From the NCBI GenBank assembly GCA_038883335.1, contig JAVZMI010000004.1:1-64000 (forward strand): a stretch of DNA of 64,000 bases. The letters are read 5' to 3'. Of this stretch, positions 7,239-16,517 are shown one piece after another. The notes under the pieces were generated by a model. That model searched no databases, was not told the origin of the DNA, and was given only the letters and a program-made list of their open reading frames with translations. This stretch comes from Candidatus Bathyarchaeia archaeon (lineage in GTDB: Archaea > Thermoproteota > Bathyarchaeia > Hecatellales > Hecatellaceae). The translations under genes and the position numbers were made by a program. Positions within the stretch are counted from its first letter, which is position 1. Each line of letters begins with the position of its first letter.

Positions 7239-9493
7239 TTGAGGTATGGGTCAACCCATTGCGACCAGAACTGGGCAGGATTTTTTACTGGAACTGGATT
7301 ATCTTTAAAACCTTCCACTGGCGAAGGATTGACTCCAAGCGGTAGGCTGAACAGCTCATGGTTATAGAAGATTACCCCTTCACTCATCTGGTGGTCTAGG
7401 TTACTGATCAACAGCCCTCTAATGGCGTCATACTCTTGAAGCCTGCTCAGTAGCTGTATCAGAAAAGGCGTATCCCTAGGCCAGACCACTGCACCATGGT
7501 ATTGTTGATCATCTAGGTAAATCTTATCTTCACAATTCTTCACCATAACGCCAAACGGCAAAACCTCATTGACATATTTATCCAACCAAACAGTTCTACG
7601 ATATATAAGTAAACAGTCCTTTACAGTCCTCCAGACCATCTCCAATTTATCCTGTGGAAACAAATGCTGGAGAATAGTGGCGGCTACCATCCCCGGAGAT
7701 CCCTCAGTCTCATCACGTCTAGATAGGTCACGGGATACAACATTATACATGAAATTTTTTCTTCCATTCCAAAAGACTTTAAGGTAACCATTTTTCGCAG
7801 GTTCGAGAATGCCTTTAACATCCTCAATGATCGTCGAGTTATGCAGCCCTGAAAATTTAGCCAAGTTTTCTATTAATTCGAGTACGTGAATCCATAGGGC
7901 GTTCACCTCTGGGAGACAAAATCTTGGAGTGTTAAAGAGACGATAGACTTCCTCAGGATTAGATGAGTCAAGTTCTTCCAGTTGCCACATTCTCGGTATT
8001 CTCGCCGGTAAGGCTTCAACTTTACAGTTGCCCTTCACGACAGCTATTCTCGAATCTGTCCACGAGTGCCAAGGCACACACGCCAGTAACCCATCTTCAT
8101 GAATCACTGGCGAGCCGTTAACCGTATCAGTAGACGACTTTTTCCATGCTTGTAGAGTTCTCCCAAAGAGTTCTAGAACTTTGAGGGCAAAATAGGTGTC
8201 TCCTGTCTTTCTAGCATACTTACAGGCTAGTGAGAAGAATAGTAGAGTTGAATCTACGCTATCATAGGAGGGATTCTCCGAGGCTCTGGTTGGGAGGCTG
8301 TTAGGTATCCTACCAGTGTGCTCGTCGAAATACTCTACACCCAATAGAAGAGAATCCCTGACGAGTTTTAGCCTTCTATCGAGCAGTTCGAGAGTTTTCA
8401 TGTTTTGAAGCAGGTTTAGGTATACATCACGGAACCAAACAGCCCTAAACCACCAAGCGCCGGCCTCAGGTACAGAAAGTTTGATCTTCTTTTGTGGAAG
8501 TAAGACTCTCGTTTTAAACCTCAGAAAGGCGTCTATTCTGGCTAAGATTGAGTTACGGATCTGCGGGTCGCCAATGTTCTTCAAGGGGAACACTCTGTTG
8601 AGCGTGGACGAGTTCTCCATCTCCATTCTGAGTGTTTCACCAAATGTTTGAGGGATTATCTTATCTTCAAGGTCTTCAGCGGCTACGTGGAAGATAATCT
8701 CGCCATCTTTAGGGTATCCAATGTAGAACAGGGCTGGAATGAATAGTTCTCTATGCTCCCCGCGAAATTTCACTCCCTGGGGCGTCATGACCCTAAACCC
8801 GTCATCAAGTTTGTAAAACCAGTCATGTCTCTTCTTTAACTCTTTAACACACGTAACCTCGTTTGGAGTGTAAATTTTTAGTGCATGCATGTCTTTTTCC
8901 ACATATACTTCTCTTTTTTCAGCCTTAACTTTCACGCGATGCTTACCTGGTTCGCTCCCTGAGTACATGTGCCGAATGTCAACAAGTGGAGCGACAGCTA
9001 ATATGAAATCAGAACTGAGTTTGGGAAGCTCTGCTTGGAAAGCCAAATTTAAACATGCATTGCTCCTGTTTAGCCAGTATATCACATTTAAAGAGCCGAT
9101 TTGGCCGCTTGAACTTGTGATGGCATAATGGTAGTTTAAGAGGCCTGTTGTTGCGATAACCCTCACAGGCTGGATTGGTAAGACTCTAGAGCCGCTTAGT
9201 ATAGAGAAGGCGAGACAGTCTATGAATTTCCAGTATTCCCCTTGTGTTAGCGCAAGGAAGCCTTCGTAAGGGTAGTCTCTATTTGGGGATGTGAGAAACA
9301 ATTCTCCTGATTCTGTTCCTATTTTTATTGTCACAGAGTAAGCCGAGAGACCTAATTCAGCAACCTCGCTACGCAGTAAGAAACGGTGCGCCCTCGCAAA
9401 ATGCCAGTCAGGGTTCTCATCCGTTTCGTAGGTGAAAACCGGGGTTGATAATTTACTATCCGTTATCATACTGGGGAGCTTGTAAACTACCAT
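7226..9493 (-). CDS. Glycogen debranching enzyme-type glycoside hydrolase
   Basis: Large cytoplasmic protein (755 aa) of the amylo-alpha-1,6-glucosidase class. The N-terminal half is a beta-rich glycan-binding domain. The C-terminal half is an (alpha/alpha)6 barrel with AWWFRAVWFRDVYLNLL, YDSVDSTLLFFSLACKYA, GLLACVPWHSWTDSR, LPEVNALWIHVLELI and the closing HGAVVWPRDTPFLIQLLSRL. Acidic residues in RDVY, YDSVDSTL and WPRD are candidates for catalysis. The ATG shares one base with the stop of the glycosyltransferase upstream (TAATG), so the two are translationally coupled. Glycogen or another alpha-glucan is the likely substrate. Confidence 0.75.
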   Translation of the reverse strand: MVVYKLPSMITDSKLSTPVFTYETDENPDWHFARAHRFLLRSEVAELGLSAYSVTIKIGTESGELFLTSPNRDYPYEGFLALTQGEYWKFIDCLAFSILSGSRVLPIQPVRVIATTGLLNYHYAITSSSGQIGSLNVIYWLNRSNACLNLAFQAELPKLSSDFILAVAPLVDIRHMYSGSEPGKHRVKVKAEKREVYVEKDMHALKIYTPNEVTCVKELKKRHDWFYKLDDGFRVMTPQGVKFRGEHRELFIPALFYIGYPKDGEIIFHVAAEDLEDKIIPQTFGETLRMEMENSSTLNRVFPLKNIGDPQIRNSILARIDAFLRFKTRVLLPQKKIKLSVPEAGAWWFRAVWFRDVYLNLLQNMKTLELLDRRLKLVRDSLLLGVEYFDEHTGRIPNSLPTRASENPSYDSVDSTLLFFSLACKYARKTGDTYFALKVLELFGRTLQAWKKSSTDTVNGSPVIHEDGLLACVPWHSWTDSRIAVVKGNCKVEALPARIPRMWQLEELDSSNPEEVYRLFNTPRFCLPEVNALWIHVLELIENLAKFSGLHNSTIIEDVKGILEPAKNGYLKVFWNGRKNFMYNVVSRDLSRRDETEGSPGMVAATILQHLFPQDKLEMVWRTVKDCLLIYRRTVWLDKYVNEVLPFGVMVKNCEDKIYLDDQQYHGAVVWPRDTPFLIQLLSRLQEYDAIRGLLISNLDHQMSEGVIFYNHELFSLPLGVNPSPVEGFKDNPVPVKNPAQFWSQWVDPYLNYAL

Positions 9494-10749
9494 TAACGGA
9501 AAGATTCCCTGTAGATCTTTAAAGTTTGCTCAGCCACAACCTTCCATGTAAAATACTTTAAAACCCTAACTCTTCCGTTTTTGCCTAACTTTTTGGCGTA
9601 TGCCGGATCTCTCAAAACTTCTTTGACACCCCAAGCGATGTCTGCCGGGTCTTCGCCGTTTACATGTATCCCATTTTGTTCAGGGCCTGAAGGAATAACC
9701 TGCTCCCTGAAGCCGACGCAACCCTTCGCCCCGACGACTACAGGTTTCTCCATAGCCATTGCTTCGAGGCTTACAATGCCGAAGGGCTCATATATAGATG
9801 GAAGGACGCAAAGGTCAGATGCGGCGTAATGAAGTATGCGTTCATCTTCTTGAACGAACTCAAACCTATAGACAACCTTATCGTTTACCCCTAGGCGCCC
9901 CGCCAGCTCCATTATGTCCTTCTGCTCCTCACCTCTCCCCAATATTACAAGCTTAACTTTTGGGAAGTCTCGGAGAATTAAAGGTAAAGCTTGGATTAGG
10001 TTCCTTACGCCTTTAACCCACGTTAGCCTACCAACGAAAAGTATCATCTGCTCATCTTCCCTTATGCCGTAACTTTCCCTGAGCTTTTGGATTTTATTAG
10101 TATCCACAACCTCAGGATTGTAACGTTCAGGATCTACGCCGTTCCATACTACGTGAATCTTCTTCTCATCCCATCCATGGCGGGTCAGGTCTTCTTTCAT
10201 GACGTGACTGACGGTTATGATGTTGTCTGCCACCTGCGCTGTCGTATCCTCAATATGGATGATCACACGGGATCCCCCACCCATGCTTCTACCCCATTCT
10301 GTTGAATGCACATGAAATATGACGGGCATCCTTCTAAGCTCATTTTTAACTATCAACCCCGCTATGCCACTAAGCCAGTCGTGCACACAAACAACATCGT
10401 AATTGACTCCCTCCTTTCTTATAAGTTGGTTTACGAACTTGGAGGCTGAGAGTATATTGTAAGTGAACATATCGCTGAAGTACTTGATGTAAGTACCCCA
10501 TCTTGAGAGGTCCTCTGTGACGAAGAGCGGAAAGACATTAGCACAGTTTACAATATTAGGCCTGTGAACTTCGACGCCCTTTATGATTTCCCGAGTTTTA
10601 AGATCACCGGGATTTAGTGTAAACACAGATACATCATGCCCATACTCGACGAACTCGCGGGTGATATACTGTGCGTAAGTCCCCAGCCCGCCGAAGAGAA
10701 CTGGCGGGTATTCCCATACGAAAAATGCTATCCTCAACTTTTCACCCAC
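9493..10749 (-). CDS. Glycogen synthase-like glycosyltransferase (GT4 type)
   Basis: GT-B glycosyltransferase of 418 aa. The N-terminal domain has the loop FVWEYPPVLFGGLGTYA, which binds the acceptor and sugar nucleotide in glycogen synthases. The middle has VCVHDWLSG. The C-terminal domain has LFVGRLTWVKGVRNLIQAL and the catalytic E-x7-E motif in PSIYEPFGIVSLEAMAMEKPV. This arrangement is typical of archaeal glycogen/starch synthase-like enzymes using UDP- or ADP-glucose. Coupling with the debranching-type gene supports a role in storage polysaccharide. The donor sugar cannot be determined from sequence. Confidence 0.82.
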   Translation of the reverse strand: MGEKLRIAFFVWEYPPVLFGGLGTYAQYITREFVEYGHDVSVFTLNPGDLKTREIIKGVEVHRPNIVNCANVFPLFVTEDLSRWGTYIKYFSDMFTYNILSASKFVNQLIRKEGVNYDVVCVHDWLSGIAGLIVKNELRRMPVIFHVHSTEWGRSMGGGSRVIIHIEDTTAQVADNIITVSHVMKEDLTRHGWDEKKIHVVWNGVDPERYNPEVVDTNKIQKLRESYGIREDEQMILFVGRLTWVKGVRNLIQALPLILRDFPKVKLVILGRGEEQKDIMELAGRLGVNDKVVYRFEFVQEDERILHYAASDLCVLPSIYEPFGIVSLEAMAMEKPVVVGAKGCVGFREQVIPSGPEQNGIHVNGEDPADIAWGVKEVLRDPAYAKKLGKNGRVRVLKYFTWKVVAEQTLKIYRESFR

Positions 10750-10878
10750 CCTTGCAGTAAAGATGGAATATGCTTTTAAATATTCTTCAATTAGTTGCCC
10801 CTGTGAACCAGATCCACCTAGTGAATATTAGAAGAACAAACTTGGGGAAGTTTTGATGTTTTCATTAAAGCAGACGCC

Positions 10879-11193
10879 CTAAACGCTCACCAGTTCGACC
10901 TTGTTGATGTCCAAGGCAACCCTGTCGCCAACTTTTATGTCTAATTTCTCGTACTCACTAAGGCCCAGCTTAATTATTGTGGCAAATCCGCTCATCATCT
11001 GCGTGCTCAAAACGCGGCCTAAGTTTCTGATGAGTTCATCCATAGATCTGAAAGTCGACACCTGTGTTCCAAACGCTGGGTATTGACGATCTCTCATATC
11101 GCCAGGCTCTCTCAGAGAGACTAGGACATAGGGGGCACCGTCTGGTGCAGCTGTTATCTCCGTGACAACGTATTCCTTCTTCACATGTACCAC
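10879..11193 (-). CDS. Conserved archaeal protein of unknown function
   Basis: A 104-aa protein. It begins VKKEYVVTEITAAPDGAPYV, has a central basic/aromatic stretch (RDRQYPAFGTQVSTF), and ends with a small beta-barrel-like segment (EKLDIKVGDRVALDINKVEL). That last part reads like a translation- or RNA-associated barrel, but no function is claimed. It stands alone between the glycosyltransferase operon and tRNA-Met. Confidence 0.65.
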   Translation of the reverse strand: MVHVKKEYVVTEITAAPDGAPYVLVSLREPGDMRDRQYPAFGTQVSTFRSMDELIRNLGRVLSTQMMSGFATIIKLGLSEYEKLDIKVGDRVALDINKVELVSV

Positions 11194-11531
11194 CCGAACG
11201 ATTATGGATATGATATGTAGTAAGACTATAATAGGCTATTCGCCGTTAAATTCTCGGAGCAGTTGAGAACTTCTAGACTCGCGAGGTGAATAGGGATGCA
11301 AAGAATCTTTAGATTAGTTCAATAACTTAGATGTTTACCGAATAGAGATTATCCGCCTAAAACAGGTTAGTAAAACCTAACTCCAATCTCACCTTCTGTG
11401 ATTCATTCCCTTCTGGGTCATAAAACGCTTAATTTACGTTTACTTAAAAACTTGATGAGACACCCGTTAGCCTATGGTTTATGTTGGGTTGGCATTTAAG
11501 TGTTAAATCGCCTATTATGTGGCCTGTATGG
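11194..11531. other. Intergenic region before tRNA-Met
   Basis: No open frame of note. It probably contains the 104-aa gene's promoter at one end and the downstream flank of tRNA-Met at the other. A small imperfect hairpin (gttag/ctaac) lies near 11365-11381. I see no other structure. Confidence 0.4.
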
Positions 11532-11574
11532 TGGGCCCGCCCGGATTTGAACCGGAGACCAACAGGTTATGAGC

Positions 11575-11590
11575 TACGACAGAGAGACTT
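11575..11590 (-). other. Probable tRNA-Met intron in the 5' anticodon strand
   Basis: A 16-nt insertion between tRNA positions 30 and 31. With flanking exon bases it folds into the hairpin CGACAGA/TCTGTCG. Its removal creates the ACAGG strand that pairs perfectly with CCTGT. This is a non-canonical intron position, known from TACK archaea, and would need the bulge-helix-bulge splicing endonuclease. Confidence 0.65.
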
Positions 11591-11600
11591 CTGTCGCTCT

Positions 11601-11624
11601 TTCAGTACTTCCAGCTCGGAAGCA
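11601..11624 (-). other. Probable tRNA-Met intron in the D-loop
   Basis: A 24-nt insertion between GGTT and AGAGC of the D arm. It contains the hairpin CTTCC-GAGCT-GGAAG. Removing it gives a normal 10-base D-loop closed by GCTC/GAGC. D-loop introns are non-canonical. The boundaries could shift by one base. Confidence 0.6.
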
Positions 11625-11796
11625 AACCTGGCTGAGCTACGGGCCCCCTAAGATAGCAGAGAGCCTCTATCGATTTAAGAATTTTCCCCAACTCCCAGCA
11701 TTCCTCAACATTCTGCACCCAAACAGTGAAACAACCTTCATAAACCCAAATTGTAGGGTTAAAAGAGACGAGAAATGGGGAGACTTTTGAGACGTG

Positions 11797-12894
11797 TTAA
11801 TAGCTCTTCATCTCATCCAACCGTTTCGGGAGATACTCGTCTACAATCGTGGTCAGCCCATAACGGCTGAATGCCTCCTGCTCGGCCTTCTTGCGAATCT
11901 TATTGAACACTTCTATCTCTCTCCGCCAGAGACTCTCCTTATACCGCGGATCCTTCTCCAACTCTTCCAAACGTTTCAAGTCTAGTTCATTCAACCTCTC
12001 GGTTGGGAGTTTGTAGGAGATTATGTCAGAAGCCCACACCCCTGACCACTTTGCGTCAGGTGTAGTCAACTCTTTTAGGTGTGCAGCGTTGGCTGAGCCG
12101 GAGATTATAACTTGAGCTATGTGCATCCCCCATGGGTCGGCGTCGCAGAAAATATAAACTGGGAGACCCAATTCCTCATTCAGACGGTGGATTATATGTC
12201 GGGTGGCTCTGGGTGCCTGGCCAGCCGTATGAATTAGTATAGCCTTGTATTTTTTGTGAACCTCTTCCTCCAGAAACCGTGTGAACATGGCGCCCTTCTC
12301 AATGCAGATGACCAACTCAGCATCGGTATCTATGAACTCTGCACTTGATAATGCAGGCCCGATTATGACGCCGTCAGGGTGAACTGTGAGATTCAAACGT
12401 TTCCCTTCATACCGAGGCGCCGTATACTCTATGGTCAAGTTGCCGTATATGGCACTCCGCTCCTCAGGGAATACGTTGAAATCCTCCCTAGCAAACTCGA
12501 TGACAGTCTCAAGGTCATTTATTATATCGTCCGATTCAGCTTGATCGGTGAAATCAACCCCGTAGGCCTGTGCCATGTAGTAGATGTCCCTTAGGGTACT
12601 CGTCCTACCTTGGAGTGAAAGCTGCCTGACTATGTCAGCCAACCAGATGAGCTGTGTGAAGGGCCTGAGGTGGCGGATATTTCTAGAGCTCCTTCTTATC
12701 TTCTTATCCCCCAACACGAACTGTCGAAGCTTCTCGTCGTAGATTATGTTACCAGTCGAACGGCTTGGGAGGTCTATTGTAGGGAAGGCTCCGGCATCTA
12801 TTTGCCGACACACCTCACGGCCCAGCTTCTCTATGCTCTCTAAGACATGTTGCTTCTTACTCTTCACAGGACTTACGGTCTTCTTCGGGGCCAT
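11797..12894 (-). CDS. top6A: DNA topoisomerase VI subunit A
   Basis: Catalytic subunit of the archaeal type IIB topoisomerase, homologous to Spo11 (365 aa). The winged-helix 5Y-CAP domain carries the tandem tyrosines in TLRDIYYMAQ (about residues 105-106), one of which attacks DNA. The Toprim domain has the acidic residue in LVICIEKGAMFTRF and the DxD motif in IFCDADPWGMHIA, which bind Mg2+. The 5' end overlaps the 3' end of top6B by 38 bp, so expression is coupled. With top6B it forms the A2B2 enzyme that removes supercoils and catenanes. Confidence 0.96.
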   Translation of the reverse strand: MAPKKTVSPVKSKKQHVLESIEKLGREVCRQIDAGAFPTIDLPSRSTGNIIYDEKLRQFVLGDKKIRRSSRNIRHLRPFTQLIWLADIVRQLSLQGRTSTLRDIYYMAQAYGVDFTDQAESDDIINDLETVIEFAREDFNVFPEERSAIYGNLTIEYTAPRYEGKRLNLTVHPDGVIIGPALSSAEFIDTDAELVICIEKGAMFTRFLEEEVHKKYKAILIHTAGQAPRATRHIIHRLNEELGLPVYIFCDADPWGMHIAQVIISGSANAAHLKELTTPDAKWSGVWASDIISYKLPTERLNELDLKRLEELEKDPRYKESLWRREIEVFNKIRKKAEQEAFSRYGLTTIVDEYLPKRLDEMKSY

Positions 12895-14410
12895 ACTTCA
12901 TCACACTCTTTAATAACGGTCTAATGTCTGGAGGTTCATTCCGCTCGATGATCTCGGCGGAGAACTTCGCAATTTTTGGGAGAAACTTCTCAAACACGTC
13001 GAGACGACGTTTTTCACTCTCGATCGCCTGTCTTCTTGAGAGGGAGATGGAGAGCTCCCGTGCGGCATCTCTAATACCGTTGAGGATTTCCCTTCTGATC
13101 TCAGGTACGTCGGCTATGAACTCTTTACCGACGCTCCGATAGGGAATCTTGGTGGAGCAGATGTGGACGAGAACTGCCAACGGTGCGTTGGGGACGTCTA
13201 CATTATAGTGTTTCCAATTAATCCCGTTATGAACAACATCCCATGAAACATCACTGGACTCATCATAGAGGAGGGGTATCCTATTAGCAAACCTATAGAG
13301 AGAAATTTCTCCTGTCTGAGGTATTCCACCCCCATAAGCTACGCCAACCTCCACAATGAAAGGGAAACCTGAATATACTGAGGGAGCACGCTGCTTCACA
13401 GATACAAACTCTGGATTCAGCTCCTTCTTTATCCCGGCGCGAAGCAAATCCTCACCGAGCGGTGAGAGGCAATCCGCAGTAGGAGGTCGAAAGTCTGGAA
13501 AACATTTCATATGTTGAACCAACTTAACTACTTCGTCGGTGCTCAGCTTATTTGGGCGTCTCGAGGGTGGAATACCGGCAGATTCTAGGAAACGTTTGGC
13601 TATCACCGGCCCTACTCTGTGAAAGTGAGTCGTCATGAAGTTTAGCATGTCTTTGCAAGTTGTCCCTGAGATTATTCGCTTAACCGTCTCAACGTCTGAG
13701 CCGTAAGGGTGCGGTTTGGTCTCTTTGGGGGGAGAAGGAAGCTCACTTGCGACCCTCTCAAACCTATACAAACGTCCCTTCGGGTCGACGAAGGTCAATT
13801 TTGCGTAGGGTGTTACAATCGCTGTCTGTTTGAGGTATTCTAGAATTTTTGGGCCTGCTCGCAAATAGTCACCGTCTAACTTTATCTCGATAACGGTGCC
13901 ATGCCATCTCTTATCATTCCTGTATGTCCTATGTTTTAGGACAACCGGTTTATTCCGTTGGATATCTACCAACAATTCATACTCATGAATTACTGGGGTA
14001 CCCGTCGAGGAGATGACATGTACAGCATTATTTGTTGTTATCTGTCCGTAGAGAATAGCCATCGTCCCGCCGAGCCCGAAAGTCCCTCTAGACTGTCTTA
14101 ATCTATACTTTGACCCGTAGAAGACTTGGGCTAATGCGTGTGGGATATGGCGGGCGGGAATACCAGAGCCATTATCTGCAACCCGCACTGCATATATGCC
14201 GACCCCTTCACCGCCCTCAGCGCCCTCATGGCTGATCCTGAGATAGATGTCAGGGAGGATACTGTGTAATTCACAGGCGTCAAAGGAGTTCTCAACTAAT
14301 TCCCTAACCGTTGAGTATAAGGCGCGTGCAGGATTGCTGAAGCCGGCTAAATCTTTATTCCGGTAAAAGAAGTCGGCTGGGCTTATCTCGTAGAACTCTT
14401 CTTTCGACAT
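12857..14410 (-). CDS. top6B: DNA topoisomerase VI subunit B
   Basis: ATPase subunit (517 aa) with a GHKL domain. The Bergerat fold motifs are ELVENSFDACE (N box), VADNGSGIP (G1) and the glycine-rich lid near RGTFGLGGTMAILYGQ. An H2TH-like region and a transducer domain follow (KPHPYGSDVETVKRIIS and onwards). Length is typical of the family. It sits between the KH protein and top6A in the conserved archaeal order RIO1, KH protein, top6B, top6A. Confidence 0.96.
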   Translation of the reverse strand: MSKEEFYEISPADFFYRNKDLAGFSNPARALYSTVRELVENSFDACELHSILPDIYLRISHEGAEGGEGVGIYAVRVADNGSGIPARHIPHALAQVFYGSKYRLRQSRGTFGLGGTMAILYGQITTNNAVHVISSTGTPVIHEYELLVDIQRNKPVVLKHRTYRNDKRWHGTVIEIKLDGDYLRAGPKILEYLKQTAIVTPYAKLTFVDPKGRLYRFERVASELPSPPKETKPHPYGSDVETVKRIISGTTCKDMLNFMTTHFHRVGPVIAKRFLESAGIPPSRRPNKLSTDEVVKLVQHMKCFPDFRPPTADCLSPLGEDLLRAGIKKELNPEFVSVKQRAPSVYSGFPFIVEVGVAYGGGIPQTGEISLYRFANRIPLLYDESSDVSWDVVHNGINWKHYNVDVPNAPLAVLVHICSTKIPYRSVGKEFIADVPEIRREILNGIRDAARELSISLSRRQAIESEKRRLDVFEKFLPKIAKFSAEIIERNEPPDIRPLLKSVMKYGPEEDRKSCEE

Positions 14411-14416
14411 AGTAGC

Positions 14417-14983
14417 TCACCCTTGCTCTTCCCAGAGCTTCAATTTCTCCTTCTTGAGTTCGCGCCTAACCCTGCTCAGATATTGGTAGACGGTCCTATG
14501 CTCACTCCCCCCTATAAGCCTCTGAATTGCAGATCTAGCGACCTCGACTTCTTTAGGCCGCCCTATAATCGCGACCGTGTGACCGTAGATCGATATGTGC
14601 GTGTCTGTATTCTCCTCTAGTATTCGGCGAGCTTTCCCACTCCGCCCAATTAACCTGCCCATCAACCTTTCCAAGTCAGCCTTTGACCGCCCCACATAGT
14701 CGCGCAGGTCAATTATCTCGAATAGAACATCATCCTCGAGTAGACATAGAGCTTTGGTGGAAGAGAAGCCATGGCCTATGGCTGATATCACATTTTGAAG
14801 TTTAAAGATGGCTGTAGGGTCGCTGGGCGCACTTGATGGCTCAAATTCTACTACGCCTGTATCGCTACTGACGACGAGGTTTACGTTGCACAGTTTCTCA
14901 ATCTTCCTCTTAAATGAACCTTTAGGCCCTATTAGAACCCCTACTCGCTCTTCAGGGATTTTCATTCTAAGATTTGAACTCAT
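14417..14983 (-). CDS. KH-domain RNA-binding protein, Dim2/Pno1-like
   Basis: Archaeal Dim2/Pno1-type protein (188 aa) with two KH domains. The first has VGVLIGPKGSFKRKIEK with the GPKG loop. The second has LIGRSGKARRILEENTDTHISIYG with a GRSG loop. In archaea and eukaryotes the family binds pre-18S/16S rRNA and works with RIO kinases in small-subunit maturation. It sits beside rio1 here and is followed 6 bp later by top6B. The C-terminus is helical and basic (RVRRELKKEKLKLW). Confidence 0.88.
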   Translation of the reverse strand: MSSNLRMKIPEERVGVLIGPKGSFKRKIEKLCNVNLVVSSDTGVVEFEPSSAPSDPTAIFKLQNVISAIGHGFSSTKALCLLEDDVLFEIIDLRDYVGRSKADLERLMGRLIGRSGKARRILEENTDTHISIYGHTVAIIGRPKEVEVARSAIQRLIGGSEHRTVYQYLSRVRRELKKEKLKLWEEQG

Positions 14984-15114
14984 TTCTAGACGTTCACTTA
15001 TCCTCTTTAGATGTTATAGGGATTTCTAGCATAGAGCCAAAGCCCACGGGATCCCCCTTTATGATAATATAAAAGATATTAAGTATTATGTTTAATTTTT
15101 TATTCCTATCAAAC

Positions 15115-15945
15115 TCAACTGCCAGTTAAAGTGAAGTTTGGCTTCGAGCCAGTCACCCAAATGTAAGTTACTTCGACCGGCTCTACTTCCACCCCAAGAT
15201 GTTTGAAGAAGTTCGCAAGGTTGACTAAGTCGCGGTATAGTAACTGAGATGCCATCGGGTGTGTTAACAGAACTGCCTGCGACAGATCGAAGATAACAGG
15301 TTCATCGTTGACAACCATAACATTGAACCCGCTGAGGTCCCCATGCACGAGGCTAGCATCCCGATAGAGAATCTTCACATACTCCAAGAGTTTCTTGTAA
15401 ACCCTACTGGGGTCATGAAGCTCCGCTTCCCTTAGAAGAGGCGCTGGTATACCATTGCTACCTATGAACTCCATTACCAACACATTATTCTCCACAGCAT
15501 AAGGTTGAGGAACCCTAACTCCTACACTATAGGCTTTCTCGAGATTCTTGAACTCTTTAAGCGCCCAAGTGTATATCAGGTTGCGGGAATCACGTTTAAC
15601 CTTCCCGAAGCGGCGGTCACCTTCGATATATTGTAGCATACCCTTCCTGAACTCAGCCGAGGCTACGAGATATATCTTCACAGCTAACTCGCGCCCGCTC
15701 TTGTTCAGCCCTCTGTAGATGCGCGCCTCTTTCCCACTCTTTACCACACCATAGAGGCGGTCAATTACACCTTTATTTATGAGGTGGTAAAGGGTCATCA
15801 AAGTGGGTTTATCGAAGACCTCTTCGAGAACATCGTAATCCTCGGAGCGTTTAATCTTCATACGTTGAGTTACGTCATAAAGCCTCTCATCTCGGTCAAG
15901 CTTCTTTTGAAACTTCCCTTCCGCTGGCAATTCATTCCGTGGCAT
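15115..15945 (-). CDS. rio1: RIO1-type serine protein kinase
   Basis: Atypical protein kinase/ATPase of small-ribosomal-subunit maturation (about 276 aa). The flexible loop region follows VVKSGKEARIYRGL, and the ATP-anchoring Lys is in ELAVKIYLV. The catalytic loop is LVHGDLSGFNVMV and the metal-binding Asp is in VIFDLSQAVL, all as expected for RIO1. A GTG at 15954 is also in frame, but GAGTGA five bases before the ATG at 15945 favours the latter. Its neighbours are aIF1A and the Dim2-like KH protein. Confidence 0.94.
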   Translation of the reverse strand: MPRNELPAEGKFQKKLDRDERLYDVTQRMKIKRSEDYDVLEEVFDKPTLMTLYHLINKGVIDRLYGVVKSGKEARIYRGLNKSGRELAVKIYLVASAEFRKGMLQYIEGDRRFGKVKRDSRNLIYTWALKEFKNLEKAYSVGVRVPQPYAVENNVLVMEFIGSNGIPAPLLREAELHDPSRVYKKLLEYVKILYRDASLVHGDLSGFNVMVVNDEPVIFDLSQAVLLTHPMASQLLYRDLVNLANFFKHLGVEVEPVEVTYIWVTGSKPNFTLTGS

Positions 15946-16107
15946 GATATTCACTCGAATGAATTAAGTGATGAGGAGAATATTAGCTTCACAGTAGGAT
16001 ATGGATTAACCAGTCAGAGGGTGATGGGTTAGTTGAGGTATCATACATTCAAAAGCCGAGATTTTTCTGTGCAGTAAATTAATGAACAATGAGGTAATCG
16101 GCGGTTA

Positions 16108-16410
16108 TTACATTTTTAGGTAGTTGTTCTTTCTAAGCCACTCTGCTTGATTATGTGTGTACCTCCACGTGATGTCTCCCTTTGAGTCGCTTTGGAACTC
16201 CCAAGGCGAGACTAGGACGACGTCGTTCTCTCTTATCCAGATCTTTCTTTTGAGTTTTCCACTAATCCTACATAGGCGATCCTTGCCGTCTTCGCACCTT
16301 ACGACCATTCGATCGAAGCCAAGCATCTTGATTACGACGCCCAACATCTGCCCTTCACCAGGCAGTATAAGGTCTTTGAGTTCCTCCTCGCTCAAGACTT
16401 TCCTTTTCAA
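16108..16410 (-). CDS. eif1A: Translation initiation factor aIF1A
   Basis: S1-type OB-fold protein (100 aa) that binds the small ribosomal A site during initiation. Recognisable features are GEGQMLGVVIKMLGFDRMVV, CEDGKDRLCRISGKLKRKIW and the motif WIRENDVVLVSPWEFQ. The gene starts with TTG at 16410 with AGGA just upstream. Directly upstream lies a tRNA D-arm-like sequence (16420-16437). It forms a translation-factor block with DUF424 and aIF2 beta. Confidence 0.93.
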   Translation of the reverse strand: MKRKVLSEEELKDLILPGEGQMLGVVIKMLGFDRMVVRCEDGKDRLCRISGKLKRKIWIRENDVVLVSPWEFQSDSKGDITWRYTHNQAEWLRKNNYLKM

Positions 16411-16517
16411 TTTCCTACAGCTCTACCCGCTAAGCCACTTATCTCTCTCTCTCGGAAAGTAGCTTTACTATAATTTAAAACCTAGTACCAAACAACCATA
16501 ACGCCTCTTCAGTGGAG

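Larger units (their letters stand above)
11532..11646 (-). tRNA. tRNA-Met (elongator, CAT) with two probable introns
   Basis: Acceptor strands GGGCCCG (11640-11646) and CGGGCCC (11533-11539) pair, and the discriminator base is A. The T arm is TCCGG-TTCAAAT-CCGGG. The anticodon loop CTCATAA gives CAT at 11569-11571. The 115-nt gene is too long. Removing 24 nt from the D-loop (11601-11624) and 16 nt from the 5' anticodon strand (11575-11590) restores a 75-nt cloverleaf. It then has D-loop AGCCAGGTTA and a perfect stem ACAGG/CCTGT. Both removed pieces form hairpins. Exact splice points are inferred. Confidence 0.88.
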
